Assembly: GCF_000355805.1 (NCBI RefSeq)
Contig: NZ_CM001837.1
Span: 199,434-263,433 of the forward strand
From: Dokdonia sp. PRO95
GTDB lineage: Bacteria > Bacteroidota > Bacteroidia > Flavobacteriales > Flavobacteriaceae
DNA: 64,000 nucleotides
Reading direction: 5' to 3'
Shown here: positions 8,322-17,080 of the stretch, one piece after another
How positions within the stretch are numbered: the stretch's first letter is position 1
Layout of the letters: every line of letters begins with the position of its first letter
The notes under the pieces: model-generated
The model's input: only the letters and a program-made list of their open reading frames with translations
What the model was told of the DNA's origin: nothing
Database searches by the model: none
Position numbers and translations under genes: made by a program

Positions 8322-9416
8322 CTATAAACTATTTAAATACTCTTTTAAGGTTTGACCCCGTTGAATTTTACCTGTTGCTGTGCGCTTAAAGGAAGTTAAA
8401 GAAACTGCTATTTTAGGAAGTTCAAAAGGACCAAAATCCTTTATATCAGTAACATGCTCTTTAATAAAAAGAGGTTCTTCTTGCTCTACAAATAACGTTA
8501 ATTGCTCTCCCAGCAATTGATCTGGGACTCCAGCGACAAAGTATGGAACGTGGATATATGGCGCCAACTTAGCTTCTATTTGTTCTGGAAACAATTTTAC
8601 TCCACCACTATTTATCACATTATCAATACGACCTAGCCAGATAAACTTTTTATAGGTTATGAGCTTTACAAGGTCATTTGTAATCACTGGGTCTGAGCTT
8701 ACTTTAGGAGCCTTTATAACAAGGCAGTCTCTGCTATCTGTATCTACCGTGACTTTATCTAGCAATTTAAAAGGAATAATTCCTTCTTTATTTTTTTTAG
8801 GATTAACCCTCCTCGCTGCAATATGAGTAACGGTTTCAGTCATTCCATAGGTTTCATAAACCTTGGTTTTTAGACCCTGCAGCCTTAAAGAAAGTGCTGG
8901 TGATATTGCACCTCCTCCTACAATGAGCTTAGAAAGTAAGTGTAATCTTGATAGTGAATTATCAAGCTGAAAAGGTGTCATCGCACAAAAATCATACGTT
9001 CTATACACAGCATCCAGCGGATTGGATTTTGGTTGCGCCATATCTATACGCCATCCCAATGTCATCGCCCTCACAAGCATCATTTTACCAGCGATGTAAT
9101 GCGCAGGAAGACACAACAATGCCGTTGTCTTTTCAAAAACATTAAAATGTTTTGCTGTTGCCTTTGCACTATTAATCATGTGCTTCTTGTTTATTTTAAT
9201 AGGCTTAGGTGTTCCTGTAGATCCAGATGTATGTACTGTCACATACTTCTTAGCATCTAGCCATTCTAAGATAAACTCACCTACAGATTCTTCATAAGGC
9301 TCACCTTCTTTAATAAAGGTGTGCGCTTGCTCCTTTAATGAAGCAATAGTAAATGAAGCGCCGTTAAGCTTAAATTTAGGATGTAAGCGCGTATATTTTT
9401 CAACAAGCTCCGTCAT
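8322..9416 (-). CDS. menE: o-Succinylbenzoate-CoA ligase
   Basis: Menaquinone biosynthesis: activates o-succinylbenzoate with ATP and CoA. It belongs to the acyl-adenylate-forming superfamily but is short (364 residues), as in other flavobacterial MenE proteins. Motifs: phosphate loop VTVHTSGSTGTPKPIKI, YETYGMTETVTHIA (A5), WLGRIDNVINSGGVKLFPE (A8 hinge) and KRTATGKIQRG (A10 catalytic Lys). menC lies upstream on the same strand with only a CPBP-protease gene between, supporting the pathway assignment; the other men genes are not in the window. Confidence 0.9.
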   Translation of the reverse strand: MTELVEKYTRLHPKFKLNGASFTIASLKEQAHTFIKEGEPYEESVGEFILEWLDAKKYVTVHTSGSTGTPKPIKINKKHMINSAKATAKHFNVFEKTTALLCLPAHYIAGKMMLVRAMTLGWRIDMAQPKSNPLDAVYRTYDFCAMTPFQLDNSLSRLHLLSKLIVGGGAISPALSLRLQGLKTKVYETYGMTETVTHIAARRVNPKKNKEGIIPFKLLDKVTVDTDSRDCLVIKAPKVSSDPVITNDLVKLITYKKFIWLGRIDNVINSGGVKLFPEQIEAKLAPYIHVPYFVAGVPDQLLGEQLTLFVEQEEPLFIKEHVTDIKDFGPFELPKIAVSLTSFKRTATGKIQRGQTLKEYLNSL

Positions 9417-9487
9417 ATATTTTAAATATACGGGTTCCGTGTAAGATTAATATTAAGCAAACGTAAAATGTATGCCTAGGCAACTAC

Positions 9488-10426
9488 TTAATCAGCAACA
9501 GGAGGCTTTACACTTCCTGTGAGTTTCTCTTTCCAGTTGGACCATTTGTATTTTCGCGCAAAAACGAACATAAGAATAGGCAGTATTATAAAGATTGGAA
9601 CTATTTGACCTATAGCTGAAGGCTCTGCAACATCCAAGAAAATAGAGTTGGTTTGCAATGCACTCCAATCTGAAGTAACTAGAAGTGCAATAAACATATT
9701 ATTTGCCGCATGAAACCCTAATGCGAGCTCCATTCCATCATCCATGAGCGTTATAATTCCTAAAAAGAAACCTAGACCTATGTACACAGATAAAATACTA
9801 TATCCAAGCTTTTCAATTTCCGGATTAAGTGCATGCATGAGTCCAAAAATGAGTGATGTGATAATAAGAGGTACAAACTTATTACCTGCAGCGACTCCTA
9901 TTCCCTGCATTAAGTACCCTCTAAAAAGAAACTCTTCAAAAGAAGTTTGTAAGGGCAACAATATTAAGGTGATTGCTAGAAGCCCAAGAAAAGGCATGAG
10001 ATTAAAATTCCACACAAGATCTTCTGGGGCAAAATAGTAGGCCACTACTGTGGATACCACAGAAAATATACCCCAAATGGTAAATGCAAAGAAAAAACGG
10101 GACCAATCTATGTTTTTTCTAGCGGTTACTAGCTTTGTAAATCGCTGTTTATGAATATACTTTACCACAATAACGAGTCCAAGTAACCCTCCTAAAAAGG
10201 TGCAAAGTGCAAGTATTAAGTAGAGATTACTTTCTCCCTCAAAAAGTGGAAAGAAGTTCTCTTCACCTGCTTCCATAAAGGTATCTATATCGCCAGCTTT
10301 CATCCATGATCCTACCGTTATAGGGATTACTCCTAAAAATTGCCATCCTACAAAGAATATTATTAAGAAACCTACTATGTATCTCCACCCCTCGTGTAAA
10401 CTCTTATACGCCTGCTCTATATACAT
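9488..10426 (-). CDS. CPBP-family intramembrane metalloprotease
   Basis: Polytopic membrane protein of 312 residues related to the Rce1/CAAX-prenyl protease family. About eight hydrophobic segments are visible. Conserved motifs: EEFLFRGYL (motif 1, Glu-Glu and Arg), FGLMHAL (motif 2 His) and GFHAANNMF (motif 3 His-Asn). It begins 3 bases after the menC stop and ends 71 bases before menE, so it is probably co-transcribed with menaquinone genes; what it does there is unknown. The tail ends in a soluble KWSNWKEKL segment. Confidence 0.88.
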   Translation of the reverse strand: MYIEQAYKSLHEGWRYIVGFLIIFFVGWQFLGVIPITVGSWMKAGDIDTFMEAGEENFFPLFEGESNLYLILALCTFLGGLLGLVIVVKYIHKQRFTKLVTARKNIDWSRFFFAFTIWGIFSVVSTVVAYYFAPEDLVWNFNLMPFLGLLAITLILLPLQTSFEEFLFRGYLMQGIGVAAGNKFVPLIITSLIFGLMHALNPEIEKLGYSILSVYIGLGFFLGIITLMDDGMELALGFHAANNMFIALLVTSDWSALQTNSIFLDVAEPSAIGQIVPIFIILPILMFVFARKYKWSNWKEKLTGSVKPPVAD

Positions 10427-10429
10427 ATA

Positions 10430-11464
10430 TTATAATTTAAAATCCCACTGCTTGTTATTATTCATTTTTAAAGTTCCATTCACTACTTCTAGTGGTGATG
10501 GAATATTATTTGTAAAAAGACTACCTGTACCCAGTCCTTGAGGTCCTTTTGCTCCTATTTTGTGTGTCCATTGTGCGATTGCGTTGAGCCCAACATTACT
10601 TTCTAATGCAGAAGTAATCCACCATTCGATTCCTAATGAATCTGCCACATCAATCCACTCTTGACTTCCCTTAAAACCTCCTACAAAACTAGGTTTTAAA
10701 ATAATATATTGCGGTTTTATAGTTTCTAGTAGCTCACGTTTTGAAGCGAGATCTGTCACTCCTATGAGTTCTTCATCTAGCGCTATGGGTGTAGGTGTAC
10801 TGGCACATAATTCGGCCATTTCCTTCCACTGTTTTGTAGCAATAGGTTGTTCTATCGAGTGAATATCTAGCTCAGCTAGTTGGGCTAGGACTTCTTTAGC
10901 TTTCGCGAAAGCAAAACCACCATTTGCATCAACCCGCAAGGTAAGCTGCTCTTTACTATAATCCTTTCTTATAGAGGAAAGAATCGCCATTTCGTCTTCA
11001 AACTCAATAGCACCTATTTTCATTTTTATGCAATCAAAACCTTGCTCAAGCTTTTCGGCTACTTGGGTTCTCATAAAATCCTCATCTCCCATCCACACAA
11101 GTCCATTAATATCTATAGCCGATGTTCCTTTTGTAAAAGAAGATGGAAATAGAACGAAGGGATCACTAGACGCGAGTGATAAGAACGCCATCTCGACACC
11201 TGCCTGTATACTTGGGTATTCCATTAGCTCATCCCAAAGCGCCTGAGGCCCATTTGAAATATGATTACAAACCCATTGTAATTTTTGTTCATAATCTGGC
11301 ACGTCATCATAACTAAGACCCCTGAGGATACCGCACTCACCTACACCAGTTTTACCAGCATCTTGAATAATAATATACCACGTCTCTTTAGTACGTAATA
11401 TACCTCGAGAAGTACCGCTAGGTCTTTTAAACTCTAAAATATGTTTTTTATACTGTGCTTTCAA
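10430..11464 (-). CDS. menC: o-Succinylbenzoate synthase
   Basis: Enolase-superfamily enzyme (344 residues) that dehydrates SHCHC to o-succinylbenzoate in menaquinone synthesis. Visible residues: KMKIG (KxK catalytic lysine), metal ligands Asp in RVDANGGF, Glu in SIEQPI and Asp/Glu in IALDEEL, and the second catalytic Lys in YIILKPSFVGG. The product feeds MenE, encoded two genes downstream. Palindrome copy 5 (10899-10912) is translated in frame as AFAKA just after the RVDANGG motif. Confidence 0.93.
   Translation of the reverse strand: MKAQYKKHILEFKRPSGTSRGILRTKETWYIIIQDAGKTGVGECGILRGLSYDDVPDYEQKLQWVCNHISNGPQALWDELMEYPSIQAGVEMAFLSLASSDPFVLFPSSFTKGTSAIDINGLVWMGDEDFMRTQVAEKLEQGFDCIKMKIGAIEFEDEMAILSSIRKDYSKEQLTLRVDANGGFAFAKAKEVLAQLAELDIHSIEQPIATKQWKEMAELCASTPTPIALDEELIGVTDLASKRELLETIKPQYIILKPSFVGGFKGSQEWIDVADSLGIEWWITSALESNVGLNAIAQWTHKIGAKGPQGLGTGSLFTNNIPSPLEVVNGTLKMNNNKQWDFKL
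10899..10912. repeat. Iterated palindrome, copy 5 (inside menC)
   Basis: Core GCTTTCGCGAAAGC; coding frame gives FAFAKAK in a helix after a metal ligand. Confidence 0.9.
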
Positions 11465-11748
11465 TAGAATTATATTGGTCTAGTAAAAATACTTAATCAT
11501 AGGCATACATTACTCATAGAATAGTATTCTCAAGAATTTGAATAATCACTCTTTTAGTGTACAAGCAAGCGGTTCATCCCCTATTTATTGCCTTACATCT
11601 ATGTTCTTTTCAATAGACATCAAACAACAAAATCATAAATACCTATAAAACAATTATTTAACTCAAATTTTTACAAGTTAAAAATATTCGAAATATATTT
11701 TTTGTAATAAAAAAAATAAGTAGTTTTATATAAATAAACGTCACTATT

Positions 11749-12309
11749 ATGATTGCATATCCTACAAAGGGACATTTATTAGTAGCCGAACCATCAATAC
11801 TGGGTGATACTTCATTCACTAGGTCTGTTATTCTTCTTGCAGATCATAATGATAAAGGCTCTGTAGGGTTTATTCTTAACAAACCCCTGGATGTCAAACT
11901 ATCAGATTTAATAGAAGGTATAGAAGATTGTGAGATGCCCATATACAATGGTGGTCCCGTAGAGCAAGAGAACTTATATTTCATACATACTGCGCCAGAT
12001 CTTATAGAAGGTAGTCTAGAGATAGCATCAGGCATTTACTGGGGAGGAAATTTTGAAAGAGCTCTAGAACTTATCATAAATGAAGAGATATGCTGTGAGA
12101 AAATTAAATTTTTTCTTGGATATAGTGGGTGGGACAGTAACCAACTTAATCAAGAGATTATCCAGAACAGCTGGGTAATTCTTGAAAATGAACAGCAAGA
12201 CGAGCTACTTAAAGATAACCACACAGCGCTGTGGAGAGATAAAATTATTGAGATAGGCGGCGATTATGCGTTATGGTCTAATGCTCCTGAGAATCCACAA
12301 TATAATTAA
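11749..12309 (+). CDS. YqgE/AlgH family protein (DUF179)
   Basis: Cytosolic protein of 186 residues matching the YqgE/AlgH family: PTKGHLLVAEPSILGD, FTRSVILLADHNDKGSVGF, ILNKPL, NGGPVEQENLYFIHT and FLGYSGWDSNQL are all family hallmarks. The biochemical role is not settled; AlgH has been linked to alginate regulation in Pseudomonas, though nothing ties this gene to the alginate locus here. Its last 4 bases overlap the end of the convergent aminotransferase gene. Confidence 0.92.
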   Translation: MIAYPTKGHLLVAEPSILGDTSFTRSVILLADHNDKGSVGFILNKPLDVKLSDLIEGIEDCEMPIYNGGPVEQENLYFIHTAPDLIEGSLEIASGIYWGGNFERALELIINEEICCEKIKFFLGYSGWDSNQLNQEIIQNSWVILENEQQDELLKDNHTALWRDKIIEIGGDYALWSNAPENPQYN

Positions 12310-13151
12310 CCCAACCTTACTTTTACATTAAGCTTTTTAAGAAGTGCAGAGGCTGTATCTATCTTGAACTGCTTCTTTCTATACTTTGTAATGGGTTGTA
12401 TTCCCATAATTGTGTTTGTAATAAAAAGCTCATCTGCCTTTTGTAATTCAAAAGGTGATATTGATGCCTCTTCAAAAGTATATTCATCCATCAATCCTAT
12501 TATACTGATGAGTTGTTTCCTTATAACTCCACGCAAGCAACCATCAGATAGTGGCGGCGTTTTAATATGAGTTCCTTTTACTAAGAATAAATTTCCTTGA
12601 AGTGCTTCGGCTATATTTTTCTCATTATTTACTAGAAGACAGTTATCATATCCATTTTCTTGAGCATAGATGCTCCCTGTAACGTGTACAATCTTATTTG
12701 TAGTCTTGAGCGTAGATATTAAATCTGCATTTATGTAATGATCTTTATACAACTCAACTTCATACGGCTCTTCGTTGAGAAGATAAAATGGATTAGTGTG
12801 CGCTTTCGCGAAAGCGTAATAGCCCACACCACGCTCCTCCGGAAGATATTTACCACCACCAGATCTATACACCGTAATGCGTATACGAGCAGTTTGATCA
12901 ATTAAACTTGATGCTTCAAGTGTTTTTAAGAGTTCTTGTTCGAGAAATTCTGGCGTAAATTCCATAGGGATTTCCATGCGGAGAATACGCATAGAAGCCA
13001 TGAGTCTAAAGTAGTGGTCTTCCCAGAAAAGAAGCTTCCCGTTTACTGCCTTGATTGTTTCAAAAAGTCCATCGCCATAAAGTAAACCTCTATTAAATGG
13101 ATTAAGTTGCGCGTCTTCTGGTGAGAATAAAGTTCCGTTGTGATTGATCAT
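12306..13151 (-). CDS. Class IV PLP-dependent aminotransferase
   Basis: Fold-type IV PLP enzyme (281 residues) of the branched-chain aminotransferase / 4-amino-4-deoxychorismate lyase family. MINHNGTL, FNRGLLYGDGLFET and the lysine in STLKTTNKIVHV, with TNTIMGIQPIT near the end, fit the family. PabC-like lyase or a D-/branched-chain aminotransferase are both possible. The ATG directly follows the T-tract of a hairpin terminator (see 13152-13178). Palindrome copy 6 is read in frame as YYAFAKAH. Confidence 0.85.
   Translation of the reverse strand: MINHNGTLFSPEDAQLNPFNRGLLYGDGLFETIKAVNGKLLFWEDHYFRLMASMRILRMEIPMEFTPEFLEQELLKTLEASSLIDQTARIRITVYRSGGGKYLPEERGVGYYAFAKAHTNPFYLLNEEPYEVELYKDHYINADLISTLKTTNKIVHVTGSIYAQENGYDNCLLVNNEKNIAEALQGNLFLVKGTHIKTPPLSDGCLRGVIRKQLISIIGLMDEYTFEEASISPFELQKADELFITNTIMGIQPITKYRKKQFKIDTASALLKKLNVKVRLG
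12801..12816. repeat. Iterated palindrome, copy 6 (inside aminotransferase gene)
   Basis: CGCTTTCGCGAAAGCG, coding for AFAKA. Confidence 0.9.
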
Positions 13152-13178
13152 AAAAAAACCGCCTTTTTGGGAGGCGGT
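13152..13178 (-). terminator. Terminator of the START-like gene, abutting the next start codon
   Basis: Minus strand: ACCGCC / GGCGGT stem with loop TCCCAAAAA, then seven T, then directly the ATG of the class IV aminotransferase. It lies 25 bases after the START-like stop. Confidence 0.82.
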
Positions 13179-13202
13179 GCAAAGATATTAATTAGGCTTT
13201 AG

Positions 13203-13589
13203 TTATGATGAGCCTATTACTTGTTTCAACTCTGAAATTTGATTTTCCCAAAACATTTTACCTTCATCTACTTCATCTTCCTCTGCAAAGTCTGTTACCA
13301 TAAGTGATACATCCTTTGTAATCTCATCTACTTGTAGGCGCAATTCAAAATAATACTCCTCACCTTCGTCTGCTGCCCACTGAAATTTTATACGATCACC
13401 ATTCTTTTTAGTAAGAAGCTTTGCTTTTTCTTCACTTCCATCCCAAATAAAAGTATAGTGGTCGCCTCTTAAATTTACATTATCTGCAAACCACTCGCTC
13501 ATCCCTGATGGAGTAGCTATGTATTGGTATAACAAAGAAGGAGAAGCCCTTACAACAAACTCAATCTCATATTTAATTTTATCGCTCAT
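13203..13589 (-). CDS. START-like domain protein (AHSA1-type fold)
   Basis: Small cytosolic protein (128 residues) with a START/SRPBCC-like helix-grip signature: KYEIEFVVRASPSLLYQYI, then SGMSEWFADNV, YTFIWDGSEE, a DRIKFQWAADE strand and a C-terminal long helix (WENQISELKQVIG). Flavobacteria commonly carry one such START-like protein. Ligand and partner are unknown. Confidence 0.8.
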   Translation of the reverse strand: MSDKIKYEIEFVVRASPSLLYQYIATPSGMSEWFADNVNLRGDHYTFIWDGSEEKAKLLTKKNGDRIKFQWAADEGEEYYFELRLQVDEITKDVSLMVTDFAEEDEVDEGKMFWENQISELKQVIGSS

Positions 13590-13671
13590 AGAAATTTCTT
13601 AATGGTATGACAATATATTGAAAGTAATTAGGAGAACAAAGTAATTAAATTGATTTTATTTAAGAAAGAGG

Positions 13672-13702
13672 TTTGCACAACCACTAATATATTTTATATT
13701 TG
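13672..13702 (+). promoter_or_regulatory. tRNA-Met promoter, full Bacteroidota consensus
   Basis: TTTG (13672-13675), a 19-base spacer, then TATATTTG (13695-13702). This is an exact fit to the Bacteroidota TTTG / TAnnTTTG promoter and the best promoter in the window. Transcription should start about 65 bases before the tRNA. Confidence 0.88.
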
Positions 13703-13773
13703 CACCCGCTTAGGAACATTGCTTAAGCAACAACGTAAATTGCTTTCTCTTTAAAACTGCAATTTATAATTAT

Positions 13774-13847
13774 GGCGAGGTAGCTCAGTTGGTTAGAGCG
13801 TCGGATTCATAACCCGGAGGTCGGGGGATCGTGCCCCCCTCTCGCTA
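13774..13847 (+). tRNA. tRNA-Met (CAU anticodon)
   Basis: Cloverleaf folded by hand: acceptor GGCGAGG/TCTCGCT, D arm GCTC/GAGC with loop AGTTGGTTA, anticodon loop TTCATAA with CAT at 13808-13810, variable loop AGGTC, T stem GGGGG/CCCCC, discriminator A. Position 1-72 is paired (G-T), arguing against the initiator. A lysidine-modified tRNA-Ile2 also carries CAU and is not formally excluded. The T loop reads ATCGTGC instead of the usual TTCGAxT form, and A31-C39 is a mismatch. CCA is not encoded. Confidence 0.9.
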
Positions 13848-13855
13848 CAACAATA

Positions 13856-13886
13856 AAAAGGCTTCACAGAAATGTGAAGCCTTTTT
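13856..13886 (+). terminator. Terminator after tRNA-Met
   Basis: Stem AAAGGCTTCACA / TGTGAAGCCTTT with a GAAA tetraloop and a T6 run. Confidence 0.92.
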
Positions 13887-14051
13887 TGTTATATGAAATT
13901 TTCGTTGAAATGTAAACTATCCGTATTCATCAACTTCTCAGCTTTTTATAGAGTTAATTACTCTAGACACTATCAATACAAATAAGCATGACAAAGGTTG
14001 TAAATTCACAATTATCTTACTGTATGCAACCTAGGTATGAAATAACGTAGT

Positions 14052-14135
14052 ACGTAACATTATAATCTTCTTTAGACCTTAGTAATTTTTGACACTTAAA
14101 TTTGTGCAAAATGGTAATTATAAGGCATGAAACAA
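14052..14135 (+). repeat. 84-bp direct repeat, left copy
   Basis: Identical at about 78 of 84 positions to 27477-27560. It contains the same TAAATTTG (14097-14104) and ATG-AAA-CAA start, but the frame closes after seven codons (MKQSDIT, stop). The copy stops 8 bases short of the GH3 stop codon, and its promoter element points antisense into the GH3 gene. It looks like an orphan copy of the PAP2 promoter. Confidence 0.9.
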
Positions 14136-14142
14136 TCAGATA

Positions 14143-16770
14143 TTACTTAATAATAATATTTTTCACCAACACCTCTGTGGTAGGCGCATCTGCTATTCCC
14201 TCAAATCCAGGTTGCTTTCCACCTACCTCAACAATTATATCTTGTGGCTCAAAAACCTTCTGGCCATCATCATTTATTCGTGCATAGGTCTCAGGAGCAA
14301 CCTCAAATGAAACCGTTTTAGACGATCCTGCTGCTAATGAAATACGCTTAAATGCAACAAGACTACGATTAGGATTCATTCCCTCTACTCCTTTGTGTTT
14401 TACATAAACCTGAACAACTTCATCTCCATCCAAATCTCCTGTATTATGAACATCTACCGAAAATTTGAGTGGTGCTTTTACTCCTATTTGTTCGTTTAGA
14501 GTAAGATTGTCATATTTGAAAGTTGTGTAGCTCAGTCCGTGACCAAAAGGGAAAAGTGGTTCTCCTTTGAAATATTTATAGGTTCTACCTTCCATGTCAT
14601 AAGATTTAAAATCAGGCAGATCATTAACACTCTTATAAAAAGTAACAGGTAATTTCCCTCCAGGATTATAATCTCCAAATAACACATCTGCTATTGCTTG
14701 ACCACCAAACTCACCTGGATACCAAGCTTCAAGTATAGCGGGCACTTTGTCTGCAGCCCAATTAACTGCAAGAGCACTTCCATTCATCAAAACAACAACG
14801 GTTGGTTTACCAAGTGCTTGAACTTTTTTCATAAGTTCTATTTGAGTTTTAGGGAGTGTAATTTCTGAACGGTCACCCTTATCGAATCCTTCTAGTAATA
14901 CCGGCATCTCTTCTCCCTCAATATCTGGTGAGAGACCCAAACAAAGAATAACAACTTCAGACTTTCTTGCTGCCTCTAGGGCTGGAGTAATTAAATCCTG
15001 ATTCATTTTTGCCCAGACAAAATGAGCTTGCGGATCTGCATGGTAATTATAATAGTCAATGCGTACTTTACTTACTTCTCCTTTATCAAGTGCTACATCA
15101 AAATATTTAGTCTTAGGCTCGTGGTCATCCATAAACTCAAACTGTAAAGAATCATTTACATATAATTTAGCAGCGCTACTCGCTTTCACCCCAATTCTGT
15201 AGGTACCACTCTCTGGGGCTGTAAGCTCTCCAGACCAACGTACCGAGAAGGTATCAGTACCTAAACTATCAATTGGCTTTTCTGGCATCCAAATGAAATT
15301 TACATTTTCATCTACTCTAGTAAATGCAGGTTCACCTTTCCATGAACGATTAGCAAAATATTCTGCTTTTAAACCAGGCTTACCAGAATGTGATAATGCA
15401 GAAGCTGGAATAACATCAAGAATAGGCCAACCTTCAGCAACATCACTTCCTAAAGCGTAAAGTACTTGAGCATTTGGAAGTTTTTCTCTTATAGATTTTA
15501 GCGGTGTATAATAGTTTGCAGGTGTACCGTGATAATTCCCTAGTAATGCTTGCTTTGAATTTGCATTAGGACCTATAACAGCAATAGATTTTATATCCTT
15601 ATTCAATGGCAAGAGGTTATTCTCATTTTTGAGTAACACCATTGATTCTCTCGCAACCTTTTTAGACAATTCATAATGCTCTTCACTTGCAACCACATCA
15701 TAAGAAATATCTGCCCACTTAACATTATCATCAAACATTCCTAATTCAAAACGCGCAGAAAACAGTCTTGTTAGCGCAATATCTAATTTGGACTCATCTA
15801 TCAGCTTTTTGAGAACAGCTTCCGTAAGAGAAGGATCATAAACGCTTCCACAATTTAAATCTGTACCTCTATCAACTGCTAATGCTCCTGCGGCTGCTGG
15901 AGTTTCTGTCAATCCATGTTTTCCAGGTTCCCAGAAATCATTGATTGCCCAACAATCTGAAACAACATATCCTTTAAATCCCCAATCATCTCGTAAAATC
16001 CTATTAAGTAATAGATTACTACCACAACAAGCTTCATCTCGATACCTATTATAAGCGCACATTACCGAGTGTACATTTGCTTCTTTGACTGCTGCCTCAA
16101 AGGCAGGTAAATAAGTTTCGTATAAATCCTTATCTGTAGTATGATAATTATCCTCATGCCTAGATTTCTCTGGACCACTATGTACCGCAAAATGCTTTGC
16201 AGTGGCAACCACCTTTAAGTAATCTGGATCATCACCTTGTAGTCCCTTAATATAGTTTACACCCATACGACTAGTTAAATAAGGATCTTCTCCATATGTT
16301 TCTTGCCCACGGCCCCATCTAGGATCTCTAAATATATTAATGTTAGGAGTCCAGAACGTTAAACCCTGATAAATACCTCTTTTACCTTCATTTACAAACT
16401 TATGGTGTTTTGCTCGAGCTTCATCAGAAACAGCTACACCCATGTCGTGAATTAAGTCCGAATCCCAAGTAGCACCCATTCCAATTCCTTGTGGAAATAC
16501 TGTTGCTAGTCCAGCTCTCGCCACACCGTGCAAGCATTCATTCCACCAGTTATATTCAGGCACCCCTAATCTCTCGATAGCCGGAGCATCATAACGCATT
16601 TGAGAAACTTTCTCTTCTAAAGTCATTTGATTAATCAAATCTTTAACACGATCTTCTCGTGGAAGTTTCTGGTTTTGAAATGCAAACTCATAAGAGATTG
16701 CCTTTTCTTCACAACTCGAGAGCAATGCAATACATATTGCTAAAATTGATATAGTAAGTATTCTATTCAT
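14143..16770 (-). CDS. Glycoside hydrolase family 3 lipoprotein with PA14 insert (beta-xylosidase/beta-glucosidase)
   Basis: 875-residue exported enzyme with lipoprotein signal ending LLSSC. GH3 N-terminal barrel: NIFRDPRWGRGQETYGEDP, AKHFAVHSGPE and the nucleophile Asp272 in GYVVSDCW. A PA14 domain lies at about residues 455-600 (GLKAEYFANRSW...YRIGVKASSAAKLYVND). The GH3 C-terminal sandwich (VVILCLGLSPDIEGE, WYPGEFGGQAIADVLFGDYNPGGKLPVT) and an Fn3-like domain (EVVQVYVKHKGVEG) follow. Neighbouring xylose genes make beta-xylosidase, releasing xylose from xylo-oligosaccharides, the best guess; beta-glucosidase is the alternative. Confidence 0.88.
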   Translation of the reverse strand: MNRILTISILAICIALLSSCEEKAISYEFAFQNQKLPREDRVKDLINQMTLEEKVSQMRYDAPAIERLGVPEYNWWNECLHGVARAGLATVFPQGIGMGATWDSDLIHDMGVAVSDEARAKHHKFVNEGKRGIYQGLTFWTPNINIFRDPRWGRGQETYGEDPYLTSRMGVNYIKGLQGDDPDYLKVVATAKHFAVHSGPEKSRHEDNYHTTDKDLYETYLPAFEAAVKEANVHSVMCAYNRYRDEACCGSNLLLNRILRDDWGFKGYVVSDCWAINDFWEPGKHGLTETPAAAGALAVDRGTDLNCGSVYDPSLTEAVLKKLIDESKLDIALTRLFSARFELGMFDDNVKWADISYDVVASEEHYELSKKVARESMVLLKNENNLLPLNKDIKSIAVIGPNANSKQALLGNYHGTPANYYTPLKSIREKLPNAQVLYALGSDVAEGWPILDVIPASALSHSGKPGLKAEYFANRSWKGEPAFTRVDENVNFIWMPEKPIDSLGTDTFSVRWSGELTAPESGTYRIGVKASSAAKLYVNDSLQFEFMDDHEPKTKYFDVALDKGEVSKVRIDYYNYHADPQAHFVWAKMNQDLITPALEAARKSEVVILCLGLSPDIEGEEMPVLLEGFDKGDRSEITLPKTQIELMKKVQALGKPTVVVLMNGSALAVNWAADKVPAILEAWYPGEFGGQAIADVLFGDYNPGGKLPVTFYKSVNDLPDFKSYDMEGRTYKYFKGEPLFPFGHGLSYTTFKYDNLTLNEQIGVKAPLKFSVDVHNTGDLDGDEVVQVYVKHKGVEGMNPNRSLVAFKRISLAAGSSKTVSFEVAPETYARINDDGQKVFEPQDIIVEVGGKQPGFEGIADAPTTEVLVKNIIIK

Positions 16771-17080
16771 TCGGCTACTGTAAAAATTAAACTATTTATA
16801 AATGCAAGAATTTTATTCTCAACACTCCCAAATTTAATCTCTTTATCAACATACTGGTTAGAAGACATTAAGCAGTACATACCATTTATGTTGCGATTAA
16901 GTGCTTATATGCCCCAAATGCAACATTTGAACTATATCGTGCTTCATTTCTCTTACATGACCGAAACTAGCCAATTGCTAAGGGAGAAATGTATCTAGCG
17001 AAGAGATTTGATTGTAAGTGATGTTTTAAAAAATGCTATTATAATGTATTTCTTAAAGGAAATAGAAGATTATATATTAA
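16771..17080. other. GH3 upstream region
   Basis: CAAATTTA at 16829-16836 (TAAATTTG on the minus strand) is a plausible -7 element for the GH3 gene, giving a leader of about 50 bases. Nothing else with coding or repeat character was seen. Confidence 0.4.

Noticed and set aside
11749-12309. YqgE/AlgH as regulator of the alginate locus
   Set aside because: The name comes from alginate production in Pseudomonas; here the gene is distant from the locus and nothing in the sequence links them.
14102-14287. Small plus-strand ORF overlapping the GH3 3' end
   Set aside because: It is antisense to conserved GH3 codons and has no protein-like features; the shared ATG with the direct repeat closes after seven codons.
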